This document shows positions 1 to 9,264 of a DNA stretch of 64,000 nucleotides, piece by piece. The stretch covers positions 2,913,501 to 2,977,500 of the forward strand of contig JAHCHX010000001.1 of the NCBI GenBank assembly GCA_026129545.1, given 5' to 3'. A program made the position numbers and the translations under genes. Under the pieces are notes generated by a model. That model did not search any database, was not told the origin of the DNA, and worked only from the letters and a program-made list of their open reading frames with translations. Source of the stretch: Saprospiraceae bacterium. Lineage in GTDB: Bacteria > Bacteroidota > Bacteroidia > Chitinophagales > Saprospiraceae. Numbering within the stretch: the first letter of the stretch is position 1; every line of letters begins with the position of its first letter.

Positions 1-1609
1 TATTAATTACACGAGTCGCATGAACTTTCGTGCCGTCACTTGCCGTTACTGTGACCCTTAGAAAAAATTGTGGACATCCAAGTACCGAATTAATGGTCAC
101 GCTGGTACCTGTTCCCATCAAGGTTCCCGGGTTCGCAGATGTGAAGTTGCCGTCAAGGTTCCACCTCCATTCGTAAGTATATGGTGGCGCACCGGGAAAG
201 CCAGTAGCAGGTTCAAGAACATTCGCGGTTAATGTTTTAGGATTGACCCAACCATTTAGCCCACAAAGCAGAGAAGATCCACCTATCGTTACCCCCAGTT
301 CGGGAGATGCCTGATAGTGCTGGATAATGCAAGTGGCATTAGTGATTCCCAGCGTGTTGTTATTATCAGCCGTTCCTGTATCAAAACCATTGAATTGAAT
401 ATCAGGGTTGGAATAATGCAGTACCCGTTGCGAGCCAGCGGTTATCATGTCATCGAACAGTATGGACATGATGGTTCTGTCTTGACCTCCGTCATTAAAT
501 CGCCATCCATGGGTACAAATATCCGTATTGTCTCCACAATTATTACACGGGACATTATTGTTTCTATTGTGCCTCGCACCGAATAGATGAGCAATTTCAT
601 GGGCTAGTGTCCACGTTGGATTTACGTTATTTTGGACTTCAGAAATTACGAAGGCACAATGTTTAGAAGGTGCTTCCCATACGAATTGCCCGTTTATTAT
701 TCTACCTGCCCGTGCTGCCCCTCGAATTCCTGGATAATTCATTGAGGTTAATAAGACAACGAGATCAGCTCTGAACTCGTCACGTATATCAGCTGCCGAA
801 ATGGGCAATTCAATAAAAATATCGTTATCAATATTAAGCGGATCGCTGTATTCGAAGTCAAACGGAGCTGTTCGAAACCTAAGTCCGATATCTTCAACAC
901 CGCTGTTGATTAAAGCTGCTTGAAATGCAAATAGACTGCTTGCGAAATGGCCGAATACTTCCCAGATGTTACCGAACTGCGTACCATACCATTCTTGCAC
1001 ATCTGGTGGCACCAAAATAAGGACATCAATGATGCCTCCACATCCTCCATCATTGTCGCATAAATCTACTGCCATTTCCCGCAATTCTGCTTCCGTATAC
1101 CCTTGAAGGATGTGGTCTATCCCACAAATCTCTTTTTGAAATTTAGAAATATCTATTTCCCTGATTATGGATACACCGTAATCAATTGGAACAATTTCCC
1201 AAAATGCCTCATGATTTTGTATGAAACCGGACAAACGACCTGATGTTCTTATGAGGCCGGCATAGCCCTCCTCATTGGCCATTTTGCCTAGATAAGTATA
1301 GTCGCCGTTTGCCTGTAAATCATAGTATGTCGGAGTGAGATCGAAGCGGTTCTGCTCGCTCAAAACTTTCAAGGAAAATACCCCGCCTGATGAAAGGTGC
1401 TGGGCCAAATCCTGAAACAGTACATATTCAATTCTTTTGGTTGCTGAATCTTGAGACAGATTGTTGATAAATGAAAGTCTTCCTTGGGACAATCCTTGAG
1501 GTGCCGTTGTTACCGTAAAAAAATCACCCTGCTGTCCGAAAATTTGGGCAGAGATGTTGAAGGTTAACACTAAACAGATTAGACCGTTGGTTGAAAATTT
1601 CCTTTGCAT
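1..1609 (-). CDS. Secreted metzincin-type metalloprotease, C-terminus cut off by the window edge
   Basis: The reading frame is open from an ATG at 1609 to the left edge, about 536 codons, so the C-terminus is missing. Residues 1-25 look like a signal peptide. Residues 337-347 read HEIAHLFGARH, the HExxHxxGxxH zinc site of metzincins, followed by a Met-turn (TIMS, Met about 381); the DICTHGW and cysteine-rich stretch between them suits reprolysin-like (M12B) enzymes. The region after about residue 405 resembles a PKD/Ig-like domain. It is probably an exported protease, and the lost end may carry a type IX sorting domain (inference). The start is supported by the signal peptide. The gene lies just downstream of the 101-bp tandem array, on the same strand as the recombinase. 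Confidence 0.88.
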   Translation of the reverse strand, partial: MQRKFSTNGLICLVLTFNISAQIFGQQGDFFTVTTAPQGLSQGRLSFINNLSQDSATKRIEYVLFQDLAQHLSSGGVFSLKVLSEQNRFDLTPTYYDLQANGDYTYLGKMANEEGYAGLIRTSGRLSGFIQNHEAFWEIVPIDYGVSIIREIDISKFQKEICGIDHILQGYTEAELREMAVDLCDNDGGCGGIIDVLILVPPDVQEWYGTQFGNIWEVFGHFASSLFAFQAALINSGVEDIGLRFRTAPFDFEYSDPLNIDNDIFIELPISAADIRDEFRADLVVLLTSMNYPGIRGAARAGRIINGQFVWEAPSKHCAFVISEVQNNVNPTWTLAHEIAHLFGARHNRNNNVPCNNCGDNTDICTHGWRFNDGGQDRTIMSILFDDMITAGSQRVLHYSNPDIQFNGFDTGTADNNNTLGITNATCIIQHYQASPELGVTIGGSSLLCGLNGWVNPKTLTANVLEPATGFPGAPPYTYEWRWNLDGNFTSANPGTLMGTGTSVTINSVLGCPQFFLRVTVTASDGTKVHATRVIN

Positions 1610-1670
1610 AATCGAAAAATTTTAATGGTTATGGAATGTTTTTCATTTTATTTCTGTAATAACCACCAAC

Positions 1671-1973
1671 GGTGGCATGGACGACGTGGCGGCGGTTTAT
1701 CCGGCGGCATGTCCGGCCATGCATAGTTAGTGGCATTCCCTTTTAGGCCTTCCGGTGTCGTTGCCGCTAACGGGGGCATGGACGACGTGGCGGCGGTTTA
1801 TCCGGCGGCATGTCCGGCCATGCATAGTTAGTGGCATTCCCTTTTAGGCCTTCCGGTGTCGTTGCCGCTAACGGGGGCATGGACGACGTGGCGGCGGTTT
1901 ATCCGGCGGCATGTCCGGCCATGCATAGTTAGTGGCATTCCCTTTTAGGCCTTCCGGTGTCGTTGCCGCTAAC
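1671..1973. repeat. Three tandem 101-bp units, palindromic, attC-like in outline
   Basis: Three near-identical 101-bp units lie head to tail; the motif ACGACGTGG recurs at 1681, 1782 and 1883. The unit length is not a multiple of three, so it is not a coding repeat. Each junction region folds as an imperfect palindrome of about 73 bp (for example 1763-1835) with outer arms GCCGCTAAC and GTTAGTGGC and inner GCATGG/CCATGC pairs. Homology on the right ends exactly after AAC at 1973. This resembles integron attC sites in shape, but the outer boxes match RYYYAAC/GTTRRRY only partly. It lies between the recombinase stop and the metalloprotease start. Confidence 0.9.
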
Positions 1974-2022
1974 TCTTGTTCCACGTCACCCCTAATTGAC
2001 GGTTAAATTCGCTTTGTCGCCC

Positions 2023-2121
2023 GCCGGGGTTGCGTGTATCCAACTCGAATCGGCTGGATACACGCAACCCCGGCCACAAAAAAAACGCAGCGTGCCGGAC
2101 TATGCGTGCCGGCAAGCTGCG
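2023..2121. repeat. Two strong inverted repeats downstream of the recombinase
   Basis: Positions 2023-2042 and 2055-2074 form a perfect 20-bp inverted repeat with a 12-nt loop. A second pair, 2086-2098 with 2109-2121, matches at 12 of 13 positions. Neither stem is followed by a T-run in the direction of the recombinase, so they are poor candidates for simple terminators. An 80-codon open frame crosses the region (1969-2211, minus) but is probably a by-product of these repeats. Confidence 0.75.
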
Positions 2122-2194
2122 CTTGAGAATGTTGGCGGGGCGAGGCAGATTGTCCATGAGAGGTTCCTTTGACGGGCAAAAATAAGCGTGTTGG

Positions 2195-3808
<1,614 letters not shown>

Positions 3809-4003
3809 ATCGGCATATTTTTTTACAAAATTGTTGAAAAAAAATTGTTGCAAGCAACTGTAAATAAGGTATTTGTAAAACATAATCGTTTGAAACGGTT
3901 GGCTATCGGATAATAAACCGCTGTATCCGTTGCAACCGTTTTTGAACAAAAATGCATACGTTTGTGCAAGGCTTGCATACCAGCCAACAAACACGTCAGG
4001 GGC

Positions 4004-4360
4004 ATGAACAAATTGAAATGTCAGCAATGCGAAGCCGAGTTCAAAGGTCGCAGCGACAAGCGTTTTTGCTCGGTCGCTTGCAAAAACGCTTGGCATGCCG
4101 AGCACAGGCGGGCAACGCGCGATGCCGTGGCCGAGATAGACGGCTACCTGCACCGCAACCGCGAGATATTGGCCACTTTGATGGGCAGCGCCTCAAAGGT
4201 CGAGTTGGACCGACTGGTGCTGACGCGCACCGGGTTCAAATACGAATACCACACAGGCACCTACCTCAACAAAGAGGGAAAGGTGTACCGCATCGTCTAT
4301 GACTATGCCTGGATGGATTTTTCAGACCAAAAAATCTTGATTGTGCGGAAAAAAAATTAG
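4004..4360 (+). CDS. Small zinc-ribbon protein, conserved in Bacteroidota
   Basis: The 118-residue protein starts with a C-x2-C then C-x3-C zinc-ribbon (CQQC near residues 6-9, CSVAC near 20-24), followed by a charged helical segment and a conserved-looking tail (KVYRIVYDYAWMDF). I recall similar uncharacterised proteins across Bacteroidota; no function is known to me. ATG 4004 is preferred over the upstream 3962 frame because the ribbon begins right after it. It is divergent from the recombinase, with a shared AT-rich gap (about 3809-4003). It could be a nucleic-acid-binding accessory, but that is only inference. Confidence 0.75.
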   Translation: MNKLKCQQCEAEFKGRSDKRFCSVACKNAWHAEHRRATRDAVAEIDGYLHRNREILATLMGSASKVELDRLVLTRTGFKYEYHTGTYLNKEGKVYRIVYDYAWMDFSDQKILIVRKKN

Positions 4361-4534
4361 ATGGGAGGTGCACGAACACATCGCACAGAATATGCCGCCG
4401 ACACTCTAATGGCCAGCCATTCTCGGTTTGTATAGTCAACGCGAATCAGCCCCGTCCGCTTCGCTTGGCCGAGCAAGCCCCTGAGTACAGGGTCTGACAA
4501 GGTGGTTTTGCATGAACGGCGCTCGCAATCCTTT

Positions 4535-4714
4535 GAAAATCATGCAAATCAATCAAGGGAATCCCTGCCTTGCCACCGGGCAGGTTCAAATTCTCTTTAA
4601 TCTCGGTATATACCATGATTCGCTAGGATTTGTCGGCTCACCATGCTCGCTCTCCCTGATTTAGAGCAGATTGCGATTGTGGCCATGCCCAAAACTTGGC
4701 GGCGTGAAGTACAC
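4535..4714. repeat. Composite dispersed repeat (families R1 + R2) in the 4361-4758 gap
   Basis: 4535-4610 (R1) is nearly repeated at 43698-43772. 4611-4714 (R2) matches the complement of 30602-30697 and, more weakly, 23250-23308. The rest of the gap contains no convincing gene. On the minus strand an open stretch of about 55 codons from 4357 to about 4527 could be a gene remnant, but I do not recognise it. Confidence 0.75.
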
Positions 4715-4758
4715 AGATGACCCTACCACCTCTCACGGGGGGGCTGACAAACATTAGC

Positions 4759-7674
4759 TCACAACTCGTTTTGCAGGAACCGCCCTGTCCAACTTGCCCC
4801 CACTTTGGCTACTTCCTCCGGCGTGCCGGCACATACAATCGTGCCGCCGCGACCGCCGCCTTCAGGCCCGATGTCCACTATATGGTCGGCCATTTTGATG
4901 ACATCGAGGTTGTGCTCGATGACGACGACTGTGTTGCCTTTTTCCACGAGGCGGTTGAGCACGGCGAGCAATTGGCGGATGTCCTCGAAGTGGAGGCCAG
5001 TCGTGGGTTCGTCGAGGATATAGATGGTGCGGCCCGTGTCCTTTTTGGAGAGCTCTTCGGCGAGTTTCACGCGCTGGGCTTCGCCGCCGGAGAGGGTGGT
5101 GGCTTGTTGGCCGAGCGTGATGTAGCCGAGGCCGACATCTTGCAAGGTTTTGATTTTCCGATAGATAGACGGGAGCGGCTCAAAAAACTCGGCTGCCTCG
5201 TTGATGGTCATTTCGAGCACGTCGGAGATGGATTTGCCTTTGTAGAGGACTTCGAGTGTTTCGCGATTGTAGCGCCGGCCTTGGCAGCGTTCGCAGTGCA
5301 CCTGCACGTCGGGCAGGAAATTCATCTCGATGGTGCGCAAGCCCGCGCCTTCGCAGACTTCGCAGCGCCCGCCTTTCACGTTGAAGGAAAAACGCCCCGA
5401 ATTGTAGCCCCGAATTTTGGCTTCGGGCGTGTCAGCAAAGAGTTTGCGGATGTCGCCAAAGACGTTGGTGTAGGTCGCGGGATTGGAGCGCGGGGTGCGC
5501 CCAATGGGGCTTTGGTCTATTTCGATGACTTTGTCCAGATGTTCCAACCCGGTGATTTTTTGATAGGTAAGCGGGCGTTTCAGGCTGCTGTAAAAATGCT
5601 GCTGGAGAATGGGGTACAAAGTCTCGTTGATGAGCGACGACTTGCCTGAACCCGAAACGCCTGTGACACACACGAAGGTGCCGAGTGGCAAGCGCAGGGT
5701 CACGTTTTTGAGATTGTGCCCGCTCGCGCCTTCGAGTTCGAGCCATTTGCCATTGCCTTTGCGGCGTGCTTCTGGGATGTCGAGGTGGGTGCGGCCCGCG
5801 AGGTAATTGGAAGTCTTGGTCGGGTTTTTCAAAAAGTCGGAGGGGACGCCGATGTCCACGATGTGGCCGCCGTGCCTGCCTGCACCGGGGCCGAGGTCAA
5901 TGAGGTAGTCCGATTCGAGCATGATGTCGCGGTCGTGTTCCACCACGATGACGGTGTTGCCGATGTCGCGCAGGTTTTTGAGGGCTTCGATGAGGCGATG
6001 ATTGTCGCGTTGGTGCAGGCCGATGCTCGGTTCGTCGAGGATGTAGGTGATGCCCGTGAGTTGCGAGCCGATTTGTGTGGCGAGGCGGATGCGCTGGCTT
6101 TCGCCGCCGGAGAGCGTGCGTGCGGGTCGGTTGAGCGCGAGGTAGTCAAGCCCGACTTGGAGCAAAAATTTGAGGCGGAAGCGGATTTCTTTCAGCACAT
6201 CCTTCGCGATGGCTTTTTGGCGCTCGCTCATCCGGTTTTCGACGTTTTCCAGCGTGGCGGAGAGTTCGGTCAAGTCCATTTCCGAGAGTTCCGAGATGTT
6301 TTTCTCCCCAATTTTAAACCACAGGCTTTCTTTTTTAAGGCGGGCACCATTGCACTCCGGGCAGGGGGCGACGGTCATAAAGTCTTCGGCCCATTGGCGG
6401 ATTTTCTCGCTGGTCGTGTCGGTGTACCAACGTTTGAGCATATTGAGCAGGCCGTCGTAGGCGAGATTGTAGGTCCATTCCTCGCTGCCCCAAGTCATTT
6501 CTATTTTCAAATCCTCGTCGCCGCCGTGCAGCAGGGTTTGCATGGCGGCTTCGGGGATGTCCTTGATGGCTGTTGAGAAGGAGAACTTGTACTTCTTGGC
6601 CAGTTCGCGGAGTTGTTTGAACATGGTGTTGTCGCGCACCTCGCCAAGCGGCACGATGCCGACTTCATTGATACTCTTTGCGTCGTCGGGAATCACACGC
6701 GCCATATCCACTTCGTGCACTTCGCCCAATCCTTTGCAATGCGGGCACATTCCGTAAGGCGAGTTGAAGGAAAAAGTGTTGGGCGAAGGCTCGTCGTAGG
6801 AGATGCCACTGTCCTCACACATCAAGTTCCGGGAATAATTTGCCAGATTGTCGCTTTCCAAATCAAGAATTTGCAACAATCCGTCGCCCAGCCGAAGGCT
6901 CATCCTCACGCTCTCCGCCAACCTGTCCGTCCGGTCGTCGCCGATTTTCAGGCGGTCCACCACCACTTCTATGTCGTGGATTTTGTAACGGTCCACTTGC
7001 ATACCGGGCGTGATTTCCACGATTTCGCCATCCACGCGAACGCGGGTGTAGCCTTGTTTTCTGATTTGCTCGAAGAGCTCGCGATAGTGGCCTTTGCGCG
7101 AGCGGACGACGGGGGCGAGCAGGGCGATTTTCCGGTCGGCAAATCGCTCCAAAATGTTTTGGATAATTTGCTCCTCCGTGTATTTCACCATCTTTTTCCC
7201 GGTGACGTGGGAGTAGGCTTCGCCAGCGCGGGCGAAGAGCAGCCTCAGAAAATCATAGACTTCCGTTACCGTGCCGACGGTGGAGCGGGGGTTGCGCCCT
7301 GTCGTTTTTTGCTCGATGCTGATGACGGGCGAGAGGCCAGTGATTTGCTCCACGTCGGGTCGTTCCATCTCGCCGATGAACTGGCGTGCGTAGCTCGACA
7401 GGGTTTCCATGAAGCGGCGTTGCCCCTCGGCATAAATGGTGTCGAATGCCAGCGAGCTCTTGCCTGAGCCGCTCACGCCGGTGATGACCACGAGGCGGTT
7501 TCGCGGGATGCGCACGTCCACATTGCGGAGGTTGTGGGCACGCGCGCCGATGACCTCGATGAACTGTTGATTTGAGGATTCGGTGATGGGGTGATTTGAA
7601 AGCGCGGCTTCATCGCTGGGGGAACCATTTGTAGGGGCGATTTCGGGAGCGGTTTGGGTTTTTGCCTTTGCCAT
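4759..7674 (-). CDS. uvrA: Excinuclease ABC subunit A
   Basis: UvrA is the damage-scanning ATPase of nucleotide excision repair; it loads UvrB at lesions. The protein has the two ABC modules of the family: P-loops GVSGSGKSS in each half, signatures LSGGESQRIRL and LSGGEAQRVKL, Walker B ILDEP in both. Zinc-binding cysteine pairs are visible (CPHC, CPEC, then CEVC and CERC). From ATG 7674 (MAKAKTQ) it is 971 residues, slightly long because of a Thr/Pro/Ser-rich N-terminal extension; the frame is open to 7722 but the added residues look unlike UvrA. It is monocistronic, with non-coding DNA on both sides. Confidence 0.97.
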   Translation of the reverse strand: MAKAKTQTAPEIAPTNGSPSDEAALSNHPITESSNQQFIEVIGARAHNLRNVDVRIPRNRLVVITGVSGSGKSSLAFDTIYAEGQRRFMETLSSYARQFIGEMERPDVEQITGLSPVISIEQKTTGRNPRSTVGTVTEVYDFLRLLFARAGEAYSHVTGKKMVKYTEEQIIQNILERFADRKIALLAPVVRSRKGHYRELFEQIRKQGYTRVRVDGEIVEITPGMQVDRYKIHDIEVVVDRLKIGDDRTDRLAESVRMSLRLGDGLLQILDLESDNLANYSRNLMCEDSGISYDEPSPNTFSFNSPYGMCPHCKGLGEVHEVDMARVIPDDAKSINEVGIVPLGEVRDNTMFKQLRELAKKYKFSFSTAIKDIPEAAMQTLLHGGDEDLKIEMTWGSEEWTYNLAYDGLLNMLKRWYTDTTSEKIRQWAEDFMTVAPCPECNGARLKKESLWFKIGEKNISELSEMDLTELSATLENVENRMSERQKAIAKDVLKEIRFRLKFLLQVGLDYLALNRPARTLSGGESQRIRLATQIGSQLTGITYILDEPSIGLHQRDNHRLIEALKNLRDIGNTVIVVEHDRDIMLESDYLIDLGPGAGRHGGHIVDIGVPSDFLKNPTKTSNYLAGRTHLDIPEARRKGNGKWLELEGASGHNLKNVTLRLPLGTFVCVTGVSGSGKSSLINETLYPILQQHFYSSLKRPLTYQKITGLEHLDKVIEIDQSPIGRTPRSNPATYTNVFGDIRKLFADTPEAKIRGYNSGRFSFNVKGGRCEVCEGAGLRTIEMNFLPDVQVHCERCQGRRYNRETLEVLYKGKSISDVLEMTINEAAEFFEPLPSIYRKIKTLQDVGLGYITLGQQATTLSGGEAQRVKLAEELSKKDTGRTIYILDEPTTGLHFEDIRQLLAVLNRLVEKGNTVVVIEHNLDVIKMADHIVDIGPEGGGRGGTIVCAGTPEEVAKVGASWTGRFLQNEL

Positions 7675-7873
7675 AGTTTGGGAGAACAACGCCGTGAAAA
7701 AGAGGTTTGGAGGGAAAGGCAAAAGTAGGGAAAAGGCAGGTTTCGGGAAAAGAGTTTTAAAACAAAATGTCTATAAAATTTATTTGGAATGAACCCGCTT
7801 CCCGTTCCTCCAAACGTCACAAACCCGACAAGACGAATGTTTTTCAATGTGAACTGGATAAAATTTAGAACAA

Positions 7874-7907
7874 TTTGCCATAGAATCAAAAACCAACTCT
7901 ACTTTTG
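7874..7907 (+). promoter_or_regulatory. Bacteroidota-type promoter upstream of deoC
   Basis: TTTG at 7874-7877 is followed after 22 nt by TACTTTTG at 7900-7907, an exact match to the -7 box TAnnTTTG. Spacing is slightly above the usual 19-21. The predicted RNA would start near 7914 and reach the terminator at 7937-7979, about 200 nt before deoC. Confidence 0.5.
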
Positions 7908-7936
7908 TTGCCGAACAACCGCATGAAAGCGCCTTT

Positions 7937-7979
7937 GAGCCTTCTCGTCGCGGAACCATGCGGGAAGGCTCTTTTTTTT
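7937..7979 (+). terminator. Intrinsic terminator in the deoC upstream region
   Basis: GAGCCTTC (7937-7944) pairs with GAAGGCTC (7964-7971), followed by eight T. It lies 150 nt before the deoC start and about 25 nt after the predicted start of transcription, so it is either the end of a very short RNA or an attenuator. A 23-codon open frame (7923-7994) runs through it. The rest of 7723-8120 shows no gene. Confidence 0.65.
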
Positions 7980-8120
7980 GCCTCCCGTTTGTGATGAAAA
8001 ACCTGCCCGCCCTCTTTCTTTGCGTGTCGTTTGAGCGACACTTCCAACAAGGTACTTCATATTTGGTACAATCTTTTCCGCCATTAAATCATCCGGTGTC
8101 GAATCATCGGATTTTGTGTG

Positions 8121-8780
8121 ATGTCCGAACTTGCAAAGATTATTGAGCATACAATCTTGAAACCTGACACATCGCTTGCGGATGTGCGACGTGTGTGCGA
8201 GGAAGCGCAAGCGCATGGGCTTGCGGGCGTGTGTGTGCCGCCGCTTTATGTGCGCGAGACACGCCGCATTTTGGGGGAGCCTGCGCACATCAGGGTCGTG
8301 ACGGTGGTTGGGTTTCCGATGGGATATTCTGCCATTGCTGCCAAAAGCGAGGAAATCAAACGCGCCTTGGAAGAAGGTGTGGACGATATAGATGCGGTCG
8401 TCAATATCGCAGCGGTGAAGAGCGACAATTGGAACCATGTGCAACGCGACATAGAGGCCGTCGCCTTGGCGACTCACATGCGCGGTCGCACTCTAAAACT
8501 AATTCTTGAATGTGGCCTTTTGAACTGGGCTGAAATCAAAAGAATTTGCGAACTTGCGGCCAACGCCCGCATTACTTGGCTCAAAACAGGCACGGGCTTT
8601 CATGGCTTGCCTGCCACGGAGGAAATGGTGCGCCAGCTGAGAGCGGCGGCGCCCAAAGACATGAAAATAAAGGCCGCCGGTGGCATCCGCACCACTCAGG
8701 ATGCAACGGCGGTCGTCGCGGCGGGTGCCGATAGAATAGGCACGTCGGCATCGTTGAAAATTATCGGGGTGGAAAAATAA
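8121..8780 (+). CDS. deoC: Deoxyribose-phosphate aldolase
   Basis: DeoC splits 2-deoxyribose 5-phosphate into glyceraldehyde 3-phosphate and acetaldehyde in deoxynucleoside salvage. The 219-residue protein shows the class I aldolase landmarks: Asp91 in DDIDAVVN, Schiff-base Lys155 in WLKTGTGF and Lys184 in IKAAGGIRT. The usual motif around the lysine is VKTSTGF; here Gly replaces Ser, a mild change seen in a family that varies there. ATG 8121 is chosen over the GTG one codon earlier. The next gene starts 6 bp downstream, so the SPOR protein is probably co-transcribed. A possible attenuator lies upstream. Confidence 0.95.
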   Translation: MSELAKIIEHTILKPDTSLADVRRVCEEAQAHGLAGVCVPPLYVRETRRILGEPAHIRVVTVVGFPMGYSAIAAKSEEIKRALEEGVDDIDAVVNIAAVKSDNWNHVQRDIEAVALATHMRGRTLKLILECGLLNWAEIKRICELAANARITWLKTGTGFHGLPATEEMVRQLRAAAPKDMKIKAAGGIRTTQDATAVVAAGADRIGTSASLKIIGVEK

Positions 8781-8786
8781 ATAGGC

Positions 8787-9230
8787 ATGAAGTATCTGAA
8801 AGTTATTTCTTTTTCTCAACGCAGCACACGCGAGGTTGTGAGCGTTTGGGTGTTTTTCATGGTGATTTTTGGTTTTCAGCAACAGCTATCCGGACAGGAA
8901 ATCCAGCTCAACGAAGACCCCAGAATCGCTCAAATGTTTCGCAACTGGACCAACAACAATCGCGCAAACCCCAAGGTGGATGGCTGGCGAGTGCAAATCA
9001 TGGCAACTGCCGACCGCCAGCAGGTGGAGGATGCCCGCACTCGTTTCCGCATTCAATACCCTGAGGTGCCCGCTGAATGGATACATGAAAAGCCTTATTA
9101 CAAGCTGCGGGTGGGCGCTTTCAGGAGTCGCTTGGAAGCCCAGCGATTTTTGGCCACACTATCGGGATATGCGGGCGCTTACCCAGCCAGAGATGCGAAC
9201 ATCCATCCGCGCGATTTTTTAGAACAATAG
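8787..9230 (+). CDS. SPOR-domain secreted protein
   Basis: A 147-residue protein with a hydrophobic N-terminal segment (about residues 19-36), then a SPOR-like domain from about 65 to 130 (GWRVQIMATADR, then YYKLRVGAFRSR). SPOR domains bind denuded glycan strands of peptidoglycan, often at division sites. It sits 6 bp after deoC and 34 bp before rodA, so a cell-wall role in the periplasm fits its context. The function of this particular protein is not known to me. Confidence 0.85.
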   Translation: MKYLKVISFSQRSTREVVSVWVFFMVIFGFQQQLSGQEIQLNEDPRIAQMFRNWTNNNRANPKVDGWRVQIMATADRQQVEDARTRFRIQYPEVPAEWIHEKPYYKLRVGAFRSRLEAQRFLATLSGYAGAYPARDANIHPRDFLEQ

Positions 9231-9264
9231 ACAAACAACCCTCGCATTTTTTGCTCATCACATT

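Noticed and set aside
1671..1973. CRISPR array
   Set aside because: Three adjacent 101-bp units without unique spacers, and no cas genes nearby.
3809..4153. Extended N-terminus of the recombinase (start at 4153)
   Set aside because: It overlaps the divergent zinc-ribbon gene, is AT-rich near the junction, and is unrelated to the HARP-like modules.
4717..5649. A 310-codon plus-strand frame opposite uvrA, and similar long frames opposite other genes
   Set aside because: These are antisense shadows of GC-rich coding sequence; the minus-strand uvrA is unmistakable.
7994..8146. A 50-codon frame overlapping the deoC start (MKNLPALFLC)
   Set aside because: It runs into deoC in another frame and has no clear signal beyond a hydrophobic start; probably chance.
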